A stretch of 64,000 nt of DNA from Ctena decussata (GCA_963989385.1 OZ022506.1:67901434-67965433); one strand, 5' to 3'. Shown: positions 31,830 through 44,578, counted from the first letter of the stretch. Notes: generated by a model from the sequence alone, not told the origin. Translations and numbers: made by a program.

Positions 31830-34128
31830 TCAAAATTGTGCTTTCAATTGTTACATGAGTAGTGGCTAGTGATTTCTTTTACAAAGATACTGTGTTCAAA
31901 ATCCAGTGCATACTTATGGATTAAATGGACTTTTTAAGATCTAGTCAGTCAATTGATGCATTTTAAATTCTATTCAAAGTTTTATCAATTTATTTTTTTG
32001 TTGGTTATTTTAAAAAGTTATATTAATTTTCTTGTTGCTGATTGTCCTTTGAGATGTAAATCAATTATAAAGTCTGTGAATTCATTCTTCTCTACCCTCC
32101 ACCAAATAGACTGAAAAGTGAGTTCACAAATTTTTATATCAAACGTTCTTGATTTCTGACCCCCTCCCACTTTCTAGAGACTTGGGACTCTCACAGTAGA
32201 ACAGAAATTACAAGCAAGATAAAAACATCTATTGTGCTTAAATTGGTCACTGAGAATGTTTTTTGTTCATTAAGGTAGGAAAAATGTGTTTTATCTGTCA
32301 GACAGTATTAAACACTTTGTCAGATGTGCAGTGTAATATGCATGTATGATTAAAACATACTGCCAACCTCTAGTTAAACAAAATATCTCTCAAAAAAGCA
32401 TTCTCAGAAGCCAAAAGTAAGAAGTACATGTACCACTTTCAGATGGTAAAAATTAGAACAGGCTGTCAGAGCATAATGCTGCAATAATATTACAAAATAT
32501 TTTGACATTGGCACCAATATAGCCATTGCTATACTAAAGTACATTTAGTACATGTAGCAGTCTGTGCTAAATCTTGACTATTTGCTCATGCATTGTTCCA
32601 GTATTTATGATCTAAGGGTACATCTACAAGAAGCAGTTGGTAAAGGATAGAGGTACACATACATCTATTCTACTGAGGTGTGGTTAGGTCAGACACTACA
32701 GACATACACATGCTGCATATTTATATTAGTAGCTAACACCAGTGCTCACAACGAAAGTGCTAAAGTACTACCATTAGCTTATGTATAAAAAAGGACATGC
32801 AAAGCAAGGTTTAAAGTGATTTAAAATAAGCTTTCAGCAATATAAAACAAATACACTGCAAGCAAAATAAGCTGCAAGCCAAGTGGGCTGAAATAAAATA
32901 CTTTACACAAATAATTTTTCCGTATTCTACAGAAAGCAAAATATAATATAATAATTTCCCTACCTACCTACCCAAGACTAAAATGCTGGGTAGGTAAAGG
33001 ACAAACAAACAATTTTTTAATTTAGGCCTAAGTGTGTAATTACATGCTATTTCAATGTGGTAATTAATGTTGACAGATTTTCGTGGCAAAACAATTGAGG
33101 ATCATGGTTTCATGTTAAACCAATAGAGATGCCCTGATTTTGCATTAAAATGGGTCAAAGTCATATTGAATCAACTTGATATTTTACTTGGTGACATGTT
33201 TCTCAAATGACATTTACAAGTCTCAACAAGGGAACACATAAACAAACTTCAAAAGGTAGCAAAACAATGCATTGGCAAATACTCGTATCTCTTTATTTGT
33301 TGTTTTTAATTTTTGATATTTATTCACTTATCAGCTTTTATTGTTCATGTGGAGACAGTTTCAAGCTCACCTGTATCAAAGTTAATTTAAATGATCCATA
33401 ATAGATTCACCTCACTTGAAGAAAAGACATGTTCGCGTTTCATGTTTCCTGATATTGGGCTGCTTTAATAGATAAAGATCTCATTGACATTTGTATGGGC
33501 ATTTGATTGTGACAAGGAAAATGAGTAAAAGGTTGTGTTTCTCATAGAATCGAAATGACTTCATGTACTAATGATAGTGATAAGTATTAAAATTTTAAAC
33601 AATATAATATAGTAAAAAATGAAAATAAATAATAATTATGTTATCGTCATTAGCCTGCCAACATGACACAAGCCGAAGTAGGTGTTATTATATTTTTGTC
33701 AGTGTGTATAATCAACAGACTGATTTTCTGTTTAGTCTTTTTTTTTTGTTAAGTCTTACTTTCTTATTTATTATTCATCTTTACCTTCATTATTACATAT
33801 TTGATTTCAATTTTTAGCTGTACCCCTTCACCCCTTCTTCCTCAATTTTTCAAATGTACTCGGAAGTATCAACGTAGATATACCAACCACTTTGCATCCA
33901 TTCCCTCCAAAACTTATGGATTTTTGCTTTGCACGGAAAGTTAAGTTAAATACCGCCATGATACTGCGTCTGGTGATACTTCAGTTACATGTGCTTCATA
34001 CACTTTAGTTTCACTTTCTTGCAAGATGTGATTTTATTTGGTATCCTCTTTTGGGGGCTCTCATTTGATCGCCAATCAATTCGTTTGCTCTCAATTGATC
34101 GGCGATCAAACTCGTTTGGCCCTTCTGT
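31830..34128. other. No gene seen
   Basis: 2.3 kb of AT-rich DNA. A small CTACCTACCTACCCA/TGGGTAGGTA hairpin lies at ~32960-32995. No exon recognised. Confidence 0.4.
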
Positions 34129-34904
34129 CGCCCGCCAAACTCGGATACTGTGCTCAATAATTCATATTTTTGGCTAGAATCTACCTAGCCCTTTTTTCCT
34201 CTCCGTTCACATTCAGATCTAGGGGCTGTGATCATGCACCCCAGATCTTTCGTCTCTTCCTGGTACTGGGGCCGGGAGCATCCACCCCAAACCACGCGTC
34301 ATTCAGTATTCATGTACTTGAGACATTCTAGCTCTTCTGTCAAATGTGAGCAGCCCCCATTTGAGAGCCAAATATTTGTGTTTATTGTATTATTAGTAAA
34401 TAAATATTTTAACATTGCTAGATACGTCTTTTATTGTGTATAAATTAACAATTTTGTTTAAATTGGGATTTAAACACAATGTTATTAATTGTAGCAGCTG
34501 GTTAAGTTTTACCCAGTACCACATACAGTATACGGTATTCAGTGTTCTGCAATCAAACAATTAAATGTGTAAATGTTACATGCAGTCAGTTTAAACAAAG
34601 ACTTGTTCCTGAAAGGATGCACTTTAATAGCTGTTCGCCCGCAAAACTCGAATACTGAGCTCAATAATTCATATTTTTGGCTAGAATCTACCTAGCCCTT
34701 TTTTCCTCTCCGTTCACATTCAGATCTAGGGGCTGTGATCATGCACCCCAGATCTTTCGTCTCTTCCTGGTACTGGGGCCGGGAGCATCCACCCCAAACC
34801 ACGCGTCATTCAGTATTCATGTACTTGAGACATTCTAGCTCTTCTGTCAAATGTGAGCAGCCCCCATTTGCGAGCCAAATATTTGTGTTTATTGTATTAT
34901 TAGA
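34129..34904. repeat. Direct repeat pair enclosing a dispersed repeat
   Basis: 34129-34395 and 34636-34904 are nearly identical (shared CTCAATAATTCATATTTTTG, CTGGTACTGGGGCCGGGAGC). Between them 34431-34634 repeats 7983-8192. The junction TTAGTAAATAAATATTTTAA at 34391 recurs at 36374. Parallel open frames at 34228 and 34735 reflect the duplication and not conserved coding. Confidence 0.85.
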
Positions 34905-35169
34905 CGAATCATCGTTGCCGCCAAGACTTGACTTGATCTCTGTATGGAAGAGCGCATATGTCATGGAATTGTTATTCACCTGTCAGAAGATTTAGTTACA
35001 TTAAAAATGTTATTATTTGCACTTTGCATTTAGTTTTAAATATGTTTTTCACTTTAACGCTGAAATGATTGATAGAGTTAAGCAGAACGCGAGAAACGCA
35101 AATGCCGATGGCTTGAGAAAAAAAAGATTCTATGGTGCGAAAAGTCTTTCGTAGTAAAAAAGTAGTTCT

Positions 35170-35907
35170 GGCTGTACTCGGTGCGTAAATTTACCGGAAC
35201 GGACCTAATTACCGGGTCGGACCGGAACGGACCCTTATTATTCATATTTCCAGCCGATTTTTGAGATATTTTGATACAATCTACACGCGCAGATTAATTC
35301 AAGGCCCTACCTATGACTAACATGTATTATCTTAACTTGCAACCCCTGATTTTGATTTGACAATGTCTGATAAGGACTATTGGCGAAACAAATGTCTGTC
35401 CGTCAGATAAATTGACGACTTATTGAAACATGATAATGGTGCTAACTGTACAATCGATATACAAAGTTTCCCTTTATACATTTAGACCACTGTAATGTTT
35501 CAATTTAAAGCTGAAACACAATAGCTCTACATATTTTCTATGGCTGAAATGTTGGTCATGATACTATGGAACAAAAAATCGGGAATTTTTGTGTTTTTCA
35601 TTCGCTCCAAGTCTTGGAAGAAAGATAACCAGATTTTTGTATAAGATTATATGATTTTAAGATGAAACGCATATGCGTGGGGTATTAAGAGGCCTACCCA
35701 TGGCACAAAATACTCAAAGAGTATTTTGACTAATATCTCTAACTGATTTGCGCTAGATGTCATACTGAATATGTATTAATATTAAATAAGAGTTGTTTAA
35801 TAAAAAATATTACAAATATCTACTGAAGATAGGGGAAAACGGGTCCGTTCCGGTGTCCGTTCCGGTAATTGAGTCCGTTCCGGTAAATTTACGCACCCGG
35901 CTGTACT
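35170..35907. mobile_element. MULE-like non-autonomous transposon with 9-bp TSD
   Basis: The 720-base element 35179-35898 has ends that are ~55-base inverted copies (GGTGCGTAAATTTACCGGAA and its inverse TTCCGGTAAATTTACGCACC), each with repeated GGAACGGAC. The 9 bases GGCTGTACT stand on both sides (35170-35178 and 35899-35907), which fits a target duplication. Nine-base duplications and long ends are typical of Mutator-like elements. No transposase frame is present. Confidence 0.85.
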
Positions 35908-36779
35908 GAACCGGATAAAATACAGTACCGTATCATCGGAAGCATATCGGAATGTACCGAAGGATGTCAATAATTTACGGACCACTCTGGTTTCTCGCCA
36001 TAGTGGATAACCCCAACATAAGGATACTGCTATTCAATAATAATATCATACATATTTACAGCATTTTGAACTTAGCCAATTCTTTTATTTTGTTATTATG
36101 ATATAGCGACAGGGTTTTGAACTTGGAATTTTTTCAATCACAGAAAAAATTTCTCATAGATACCCCATTAGATTTTGGTCCTTTTTTACATTTTAATTAT
36201 TAAAGGCGTATAGTGTATTTAAAACATTGAGTGCAGATAATTTTGCGGGACGTATTCTGAAACCTTGCTTGCAGCCAATTTCTTATTTCAACAGAAATAA
36301 AAAAAAATATTATTTGTTTCAAATATGTCTTCATTCAGTTCGTCTTATATCTTTTTTTTTTAAAGATATTTCTTGTTAGTAAATAAATATTTTAACATTG
36401 CTACGTCTTTTATTGTGTATAAAATACCTATAAAGTACATACAATACCAGACGAGTAATTATTTCAATAATTGAATGGCACGTCAAAAATGTACCCCCTT
36501 GTACTTACCTTGTTTTTGGATAATTTTTTTAAGTTTTGAGAAAGAGTGCCGGTGCTTTTGATACACCCTAGTATATGTATCAACAGAAATTGTTTAATTG
36601 ACAGAGTTACAGGGACCAGCTTGAGGCCGCTTTGATTTGATTACGCCGACAGGTATGTGCAAATCATATTGTGCTCACTTCTACGATTCAAAATTTTGCT
36701 TCATTGCCAGTATATTTATGTTTGAAAATACTATAGTAGGAAAGATTAAGTTATATATTTATATTTCATGTTTTATACC

Positions 36780-37440
36780 CCCCCCCCCCCCGGGCATCCC
36801 AAGTATGATGAGGGATACATATCTTTCGTCTGACATTCGGCCGGCCGGCAGGCCGTAAGTTATTATTTGCGTTTGAGGTTTGCGTTAAAGTTTTTGAGAT
36901 CTCATATTATCCAAAGCCTTTGCTGGATTTGGTTAGTTTTGCCATGATGATAGATAATGGTCCAAACTTTTATTCTGTATCACCCATATTTATGCATGTG
37001 AACTAGAGATCAAGGTCATGGACTTTGACATTTTCACGTTAAAGTTGTGTGTTAAAGTTTTCAAGATCGCATCATAATACTAACCCTTTGTTGGGTTGGG
37101 TTTATATTTGGCATGATAGATGTTAATCCAAAGTTTTATTCAGCATCAGCCCAGCCATACCTTTGACCTACAGGTCAAGGTCACGGATTACGATTTTTTT
37201 CATGTTTTAATTTTGTGTCAGGCTTTTAATCATACCCTTTGTTGGCTTAAGTTTATTATAACCTCGACATAGGCGGAGGGATATAGAGTATTCGCCCTTT
37301 TGTCCGTTTGTGTGTTTGTTCGTCCATCCCATTAACATTTGCGTTCAAGTTTTGCGGCGGTAAGTTTATATTCTTTGCCTATATTTCCACTTTGATGGAA
37401 GTTTTCAGTATGTAACTTGGGTTAATGAGTTATTTAAACC
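36780..37440. repeat. Degenerate ~170-bp tandem units of an interspersed repeat
   Basis: After a C13 tract at 36779-36791 come CCGGCCGGCAGGCCG and units carrying GTTAAAGTTTTTGAGATC, CCTTTGCTGGATTTGG and AGATCAAGGTCATGG at ~36890, 37060 and (part) 37215. A new head (ACCTCGACATAGGCGGAGGG, GTCCGTTTGTGTG) begins at 37262. Confidence 0.65.
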
Positions 37441-37965
37441 AATGTTTGACCTCAAAATAAAAGTTTGACCCCAAAATAAAAGTAGATCACTGAGACCTAT
37501 TTTTCATGATCCAGTAATTTCGCCTTATAACTTTAAGGATATATGATGTATAAACAACGTACAGCGTATATACTTAGAAACAACCTACTTGAACGCACTT
37601 TAACGTACCTTAGCGTACTTCATGCTTCATGTACAAAATGAATTTTCATTTTATGTCATGAGATATGGTTAAATATGGTATGGTTCAGAGGTGTGGTGTG
37701 ATGTTAGGGTATATTGGACTTGTGGAGGCGTTCTCATGTATTGTGGTTAGAATGACTGACATCAAACGAGCACCAAGATGTGTTCTAGAAAAGCGATAAA
37801 ACTTGTAAGTCCAAACGCATTCAGATGTTAGAACTAACTCGATATACAGGAACGTCGATAGAACATGGCCAGTCATCAGCAGCAGCTACAGATGGACGCA
37901 TGTATAATGTGTCCACTCTTCTATCAAACGTAAGCATGTTTTTTGTGTTGTATAATGAATGCCAC

Positions 37966-38997
37966 TAGGGTAGTTCGCCCTTGAGTCGAACACTTTTTGT
38001 ATTGCCTTGCACCTGGCTATTGACCCACACCGTTTTTGTGTGATGCAGTAGCTAGAGCAGTTTTTTCAAGCACCAAATAACTACAACCGTTTAGCCATAC
38101 TTCATAAAATAAGGACAAAACAAGAGCTTTTAACAACCTACCCAAATTAGCCCTTAAAACGAACAGACTAGTCGCTGTCTCGAACGGATATCTTGATTCA
38201 GCCGTTACAGGAAAACCTCACATAGGGTCTATAGTATCCAGAAAATCCGCATTTTTAACTTCTATGTCTCGGAATTACTTTTTGTTTGGTGTCAAATTAT
38301 AAAAGGTTTTAGGAGATCACGAGACAGACAGCAGGGTACGTAAATGCAGATAAACCCACCTTCTGACTCCTGGTACATGCAGTAAACCTTTCATTTAAGG
38401 GGATCATTTACCATGTGTACTGTTCACTCATGCTAATTTTGGACCGCTGTTGTATGCATAGAACAAAAGAAAAACAGGTGTTTGTGCATTTAATCTGTGA
38501 CTGAACGCAATTGTCAGTGATACAGTGAGTAAACCGTCTCCGAAACTATATACCTGTGTTCGACTTTAGGGCAAATCGGTGTTCGTCTCAAGGCGAAGTA
38601 TAGGCTTGTGTTCAACGTGTAAAATTTTGTAGATTTTTTTATTTTGACCAATTAATAGTTATCTTGTCAAGCATTAAGAAGTCACAGATTAGCTTAACAA
38701 AATATGAAAAGTCGTTAACTGAGAGTCTTCTTTCCATATGAAACTAAGTGTTTAACGAAATTTACGAAAATCCAAATTCTGAAATTCAGAAAGAGCTCGA
38801 GAGGGATAAGTTTCGACGACAGATAGTCGTATAATAATACATGTTGTATAATTGGGACTCTTTATTGCAACTTGTTTATAGATTAAGGTAACGTCTGGTA
38901 TCTAAACAGAAGATGATCCACCAAGATGAAACATTTATATTAACAACTTGATTTGTTCGACTTAAGGACAAATTCGACTTAAGGGCGAGTTACCCTA
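37966..38997. mobile_element. ~1-kb non-autonomous element with TAGGGTA-CGCCCTT ends
   Basis: The left TAGGGTAGTTCGCCCTTGAG and the inverse of the right (TTAGGGTAACTCGCCCTTAA) agree over ~25 bases. Subterminal GTTCGACTTAAGG-type blocks repeat several times on both sides (38560, 38580, 38955, 38972). No transposase frame. Confidence 0.7.
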
Positions 38998-39099
38998 ATG
39001 CTGTTTGTGTTTGCGTTCCAAAGGAAGGACAAGTGTCTCCCACAATAAATGTGACATCCGTGTTGAAAGTCACTAGCAACAGAGTAGCTTTCCTTGATG

Positions 39100-39416
39100 C
39101 ACTGTAAAAAAGTCTGTAGATTTTACGGTAGAATAACTGTAACCCAGCTGCCAGTCCTTTTCCCGTTATTTTTACGGGCTTTTGCCTGTAAGACATTGGA
39201 AATCACGAAATGGAAGTTTTATGTTAACTTGGCGCACTCGAAAATAAGTTTGTATTGTTGAAGGGCTATCTAACCAAAACGACATCTGCTCTATTCTGTC
39301 CCACTCTGCTTGATGTGTCCTGCCATTTTACGGGCGCCCGTAAAAATAACGGTAAAAGGACTGGCAGCTGGTTGCCAGTTATTTTACCGTAAAATCTACC
39401 GTTTATTTTTGCAGTG
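39100..39416. mobile_element. MITE family E (CACTGTAAA ends)
   Basis: The ends CACTGTAAAAAAG and TTATTTTTGCAGTG. The inner arms TGTAGATTTTACGGTAGAAT and ATTTTACCGTAAAATCTAC, CTGCCAGTCCTTTTCCCG and GGTAAAAGGACTGGCAG, pair along ~85 bases each side. More copies at 61436, 62375, 62714 and 63297. Confidence 0.9.
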
Positions 39417-39417
39417 T

Positions 39418-39556
39418 GGGGTGCAGATAGAAAAATCCGTCAGGAAGGTGACTGATCGGCATTACGAGGCTTGCCTCGTGATGCTTTTTTTTTTTTTTTT
39501 TTTGCTGAATAGTGATTCTGAGCGACAGATTTTTCTATTCATACCTCACTCCCATG
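39418..39556. repeat. Hairpin family F, copy 1
   Basis: GATAGAAAAATCCGTCAGG pairs with GCGACAGATTTTTCTATTC, and GGCATTACGAGGC/GCCTCGTGATGC forms the inner stem. A T19 run interrupts the right arm. The better copy is at 43642-43770. Confidence 0.75.
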
Positions 39557-41827
39557 ATAGATATTTTTTTCTTGTCTGCCTTTTGATTTACAACTTTCAC
39601 CCTTTAAATTTGAAATAAATGCAGCTACTTCCACCAAAATTTCACCACATATGTACCCTTTTATACCTAAATATACCCGTACCACAAATTTGAAATAGAC
39701 CTTTTTCACATTGTTTCTGCGCCTGCGCGTACCGCTCAGGTAACGCGCTATGTTCCGATAATCGGCGAGACGTTACACAGATGGGGCATAAGATTTTCCG
39801 CCTGTGAGACTTTACATGTAATGAATAATAATTTCCTTGTTTTAATCATTTATATTCTTATTAATTATTTAATAAAATTCACATCTTTATTTTCTGCAAT
39901 CTTATACATCAAAACGTGTGATGACTTGTCTTTATTTTACAAATAAAGCTGACGATCCGCCCAAAATACGCACTCTGCAATTACAAAGCCGCATTCTTTA
40001 TGCTGTTTTCTTTTGAACTTTAATTAATAGGATAAATGGCTTGAAAAAAAATATAGAAACACAAAACTAAGAAACAGGTATAAATCCTGCAGTAAATTAT
40101 AGAGAAACTGAGCCATCTGTATTATTATATACATGTACTTTGAATTTAAGATATTAAAAACACAGAATATTTTATTCCATTTGATTTTGCTCTCTCAAAT
40201 ATACCTTTTCCAATCAAATCCCTTTTAATAAAAAGTGCTAATAGAAAAAGTCATCTCTGAATCAGCTCATTATTAGAGTCATGAAACAAATGATAAAATT
40301 TCGTTTCACGGCTCCAGGCTGCATAGACTCTAAAGACTTTAATTAGATTACGAAACAACGTTTTGAAAAGCATTGATAGGCAGTGTGATGATATTAAACA
40401 TGTTTTTCACACCTTCTGAAAACAGAGAATTTAGTATGATTGACATGTTTATACAAGGGTTGACAACACATTTAGTTTTGTTGGTTTAAAATGCTATTTG
40501 TGTATTTATTAAAGTAAATATCACTATTTATTTCCAAATCATGTAAGAGCTAGATAATGAAATAAAATGAAATAAATGAAATAAGTGAAAAGGGATATAT
40601 GTGTTGTAAATAGCACAAAATTGCGATTTCTATAAAATAAAGGTAACGTTTTAGAAAATAATTCAAACATGTGAAAGACTCATTTAACAGCATCATTTAA
40701 CCAGAAAATGAAAGTAATTTGGCATTTTCGGTCCATCGTGTCATCGCATTTTCGGCATTACTAAAAACAAAATTAAAACCTAAAAAAACGGATCTTTTTC
40801 TTTCCAGTAATTTTGAAATCTTTTAAAAAAACATCCATTCGATGATATTAATGATGAAACAGCACTGTCGATTATTAATCAGTGACAAGCTGAAAATACA
40901 AATCAACTATGCTGCACTATGGAAAATGAAAGAACTTCCCTGTATGTTCTCTATTTTCAGTTTATTATGTCGGAAAACAGATGTTTCAAAACAGCAGATC
41001 GCATACACATTATAAAAATGAATGATTATTAAACAGTAAACGATTTGAACGACAGTAATCTGAAATCACTATGTAATTATAAATATTTAATCAGTTTATC
41101 ATCAAAAAGCTTATAAATTTATATTGTTGTATCCAAACATTGCCCCACACCTGCAAGGTAACGCGAAATCTCGCCAGGTAACGGGCCGCGAGACTAGGGG
41201 TGATAACAATGTGGAGAAGGTCTGGTCAACCGAATATGTCAGGAATCAGAACCTGTTCTTTGTCATATTATTTCTGATAACATTTCTTTTTTATTATCAC
41301 ATTGGATTTTAAAAGTTTACCGTCGGTTTAGGGCTTTATTTGGAATACGTCACCTTGATATCGCAAACGGATTTAGATATCTGAGCCAGCTGGAAGCTAG
41401 AATTTCAGAGACGTTAAGAGACAATTTTATGGTGTTAGTTACAGATATTTGCAATCTCAGACGACGCGCACGGTTTACAGGAAAGTCAACAGACCGTCGG
41501 AAAAAAAGTTCGAGATTAACAAAAGGCCATGACGTAACTTACGTGAACATCGTCTCCGTTATGGGTTATGCACTACAGCGTCGATTATACGAATAATTGC
41601 AAGCCAGTCTGGATAAGGTAACAATATTAAGACAGTAAGAAATCGTCAAAATGTTCATTGCGTAAGATACTCTAGGACATATGCAAAGCCGATTCTGGAA
41701 CAATGTCTTTGCTTTGTTCGTTTCTGAGGTGTGATGCTCTTTTGCTGAGGTCATTCAATTAAATGATAAAAAATAAGCCACGTAATTTTAGAATTTTATA
41801 AATTGTAAGCATTTTATCAAAAAGAGG
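39557..41827. other. No gene seen
   Basis: 2.3 kb of AT-rich DNA. TGCGCCTGCGCGTACCGC at ~39718 is a small GC-rich patch. No exon or transposon end recognised. Confidence 0.4.
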
Positions 41828-41875
41828 ATCTTACACGAGTGGTCATTTCATATGAAATGACCACTCGTGTAAGAT
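41828..41875. repeat. Perfect 48-base palindrome
   Basis: Arms of 24 bases meet at CAT|ATG with no loop (TGGTCATTTCATATGAAATG at the centre). It may be the core of a MITE whose outer arms have decayed. Confidence 0.9.
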
Positions 41876-42195
41876 TCTGTTATTATATGACCCTTTAAAA
41901 TGGGATTTTAACGCCTTCAAGCTCAAATTTATTTCAATGAAAAAACATACTGTTGACATGGGCATTGTCAATGACGTTACGTATACGCGCCAAAGTGTTA
42001 TTACACGCGTGATCATACGATTTTTATAACACGACGTTATCTACTGAATAACAGCGACATCATGTGATAAAAAAATATTATACTCTGCCAGTAGTGAAAC
42101 TAACTTCAGTCTGCAATGTCCCCAGACGGATGTGGAAGGTTTTACGAGGAGCGATCGAAAAGTTCTGAGCCTAAGATACTTCAAGTAAATGTGCG

Positions 42196-42570
42196 CAGGC
42201 CCGGATCCAGACCATCACGTACTAGTGGGGCTCTGGATAACTGGTGGGGCTGGGAGGTGCCGAAATGTATGTGTGTGGGGCAGGGGGCTTGAAAATATGA
42301 CATATTTATGGTTCAATTTCAAGAGAATTTTTATAAAAAAAAATCCTTGAAATATATGTTGTGACATCTCATTAGAATCGCCTCCCCGAGGCGATTCTAA
42401 TGAGATATCGCAACATATATTTTGAATATTTTGATCTAACCACATTGGATAATTTTTCTCAGACTGTCATCAGATACTTCTTTTTATCTGGAGACCTACA
42501 TATTATACATAACACAGAGGCCAAATGGCGGGGCTGCAGCCCCAAAGCCCACCCCCTGGATCCGGGGCTG
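42196..42570. mobile_element. Nested MITE with CAGGCCCGGATCCAG ends
   Basis: The 15-base ends CAGGCCCGGATCCAG and CTGGATCCGGGGCTG are inverted with one mismatch. GTGCG flanks both sides (42191-42195, 42571-42575), a probable 5-bp target duplication. It is inserted in the mariner-like element and itself contains a hairpin family B copy (42351-42422). Confidence 0.8.
42351..42422. mobile_element. Hairpin family B, innermost of the nest
   Basis: AATATATGTTGTGACATCTC..AGAATCGCC folds back on GGCGATTCT..GAGATATCGCAACATATATT with three mismatches and a TCCCCGA loop. Confidence 0.85.
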
Positions 42571-43439
42571 GTGCGCATGCGTGCTTAACACGAATGTAAA
42601 TAGTTGTCATTTACTAGCTTTCGATGGAAGTTTCAAAATATTTGGCGAACGTTTCCTTTTTACAGCACCTTAAACACAAGAGGAGGGGTTGCATATGTTT
42701 AAAATGACCTTTAAAATCCATTTGTTTTGCCTTAATTTGAAAAATGATTCTTCACATTCCACAAGATTTAAACGGTTCTTTTTGTAGTACATAGAATATG
42801 ATGCTTTGTCAATAGTTTGATGGAAAGGCAAAGTATTGTGCTATCTGGTGGCTTTACGTAAAACCCTTAAATAGTGCAACCCTGAAATTGAGAGACCCGT
42901 ATCCTACTTTCCTGTTAGTTAGGAACATGGTGAGCAAAATCCAACAATGTTTACATACATACATACATGTAAACATTGACATCTGATTTTTGTCAAAAAG
43001 AGTTAAAATATATCCACTTCTGTTCACTCAGAGCATGCGACTCCGACTGTGCACTGTCTGCAGAAACTCTCAAAATAGACACTTTCTGAAAATCAAAATT
43101 TTGCTTTTTATTCTAATATTGAATAAATTGATGTTTGCATATATAATCAGTTACCGCGATGCTTTAGGACATATATTTGCAAAAATAAAATAATTGCAAA
43201 CGTTTCACTCAGCTAAAATTATGGTCGGTCAGAGAGTTATACAGTGCACTCATGAGGGTAACTGTAAAAGGTGAGGTGTTATCCAATTGATATTTAAGAT
43301 AAATTCCCGAAAGTTGGTGATTGTTGCTCTGTAGAATTGCTGTTTAAAATCAATAACTCAAATTTGCTCTAAAGGTTTCAAAACATGGTGGGGTTTAGAA
43401 TTTTTCGATCGCTCCTCGTAAATCAATTCAGTTAAATTA

Positions 43440-44080
43440 AAAAAAAACTGACGCTATCGACTAACGACGTTCGGTTCTTTACGTCAGTGTCTAACGTAAC
43501 CTAAACGGACGTCATTTTGCCATCTTGACGTCATCATATAAAGGTCCAACGTCTTTTGACGATGCAGATGCGTGACTTATACTGCACGTGATTTTAATCC
43601 GCTCCTCGTTGAGATAATATCGTTGAGATTATAAGTATCTTTCATGGGTGCGAGGTGTGGATAGAAAAATCCGTCACGAGGGTCACTGTTCGGCATCAAG
43701 AGGCTTGCCGAGTGATGCCGAACAGTGATTATGAGTGACGGATTTTTCTATCCGCACCTCATACCCGTGGAAGGTACTTTTTCTTGCACACCATGTTTTT
43801 GTTTTAAACTTATAACTAGTTAAAACGCGTAATTTTAGCGCTTGAGAGGTTTCTATTTGATTTTAAAAGAAGGCGCCGCTTTCAACGACGGCATTTCGGT
43901 TCTAAACGTCAACGTCCAGCGTGCATAAACTAGCGTCATTTTGCCGTCTCCGTGACGTCATTATCTAAAAAGCCAACGTCATTTTACGACGCAAATACGT
44001 GACCTTTTCAACAAATGCATTGACTGCACGTGATTTTTATCCAGTCCTGGTCGAGATAACATCGGTAAGATAAGACTTGT
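43440..44080. repeat. Two ~200-bp direct repeats around a hairpin
   Basis: 43440-43640 and 43870-44080 share the order CATTTTGCC(A/G)TC, TGACGTCAT, CCAACGTC, ACTGCACGTGATTTT, CGAGATAA. Hairpin family F (43642-43770) lies between them. TGACGTCA-type sites occur in both repeats. Confidence 0.7.
43642..43770. repeat. Hairpin family F, copy 2
   Basis: GGTGCGAGGTGTGGATAGAA..CCGTCAC pairs with GTGACGGATTTTTCTATCCG..ACCTCATACCC. The inner stem is CACTGTTCGGCATCA/TGATGCCGAACAGTG, interrupted only by a short loop. Confidence 0.9.
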
Positions 44081-44489
44081 CGGTACAGGTAAAACTCGCG
44101 GATATCCTTATCTGTAGACTGATTTCAATCGGAGATGTTAGAAATTCTCTTGACACTATATTCATATGTTATGAATATGGTGTTTAATTTGGTGTAATAT
44201 TTTCTTTTACCATGATTTTACAGTTTTTAGATGTTTACTAGGTTTAAAATAAACAAGTTGTTTACATCTTACTTTAGAACATTCTGGAATAACTATTTGT
44301 AGTACTGAGAAAATATTAGAACTTTCTGTTGTAAACATTAAGAATCTTCTGGTATAAAATTATGTCAGGATTGAGTTCTTTCTGATAAAATCTATTTCTG
44401 GTTAATTCCTCAATGTTCCTAGATAATATATAAAGAGCACAGATTTTCAGTTAATTCATCTTTGTAAACTTTCACCAGTCTATAGTTAA

Positions 44490-44578
44490 ATAAGTTTATA
44501 CTGGAATATATTGGATTACTTTGTGACTTTCATTCCGAAAGTCACAAAGTAATCCAATATATTCCAGTATAAACTTAT
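44490..44578. repeat. Perfect 42-base-arm hairpin
   Basis: ATAAGTTTATACTGGAATAT through GTGACTTTC is followed by a 5-base loop (ATTCC) and an exact inverse. No mismatch in 42 pairs. Confidence 0.97.

Larger units (their letters stand above)
42145..43418. mobile_element. Mariner-like non-autonomous element, outermost of a three-level nest
   Basis: The ends CGAGGAGCGATCGAAAAGTT and the inverse AATTTTTCGATCGCTCCTCG are bounded by TA on both sides (42143-42144, 43419-43420). The 'CGAGG..AAAAGTTC' start resembles mariner termini. No transposase frame remains in its 1274 bases. It contains the element at 42196-42570. Confidence 0.8.

Noticed and set aside
34228..34995. Two related frames starting MIMHPRSFVSS
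   Set aside because: They reflect a direct DNA duplication. No domain, splice sites or evidence of protein-level conservation.
35179..35898. Hidden coding gene in the MULE-like element
   Set aside because: No frame with transposase motifs. The only frame near it (35797-35985 minus) reads through the terminal repeat.
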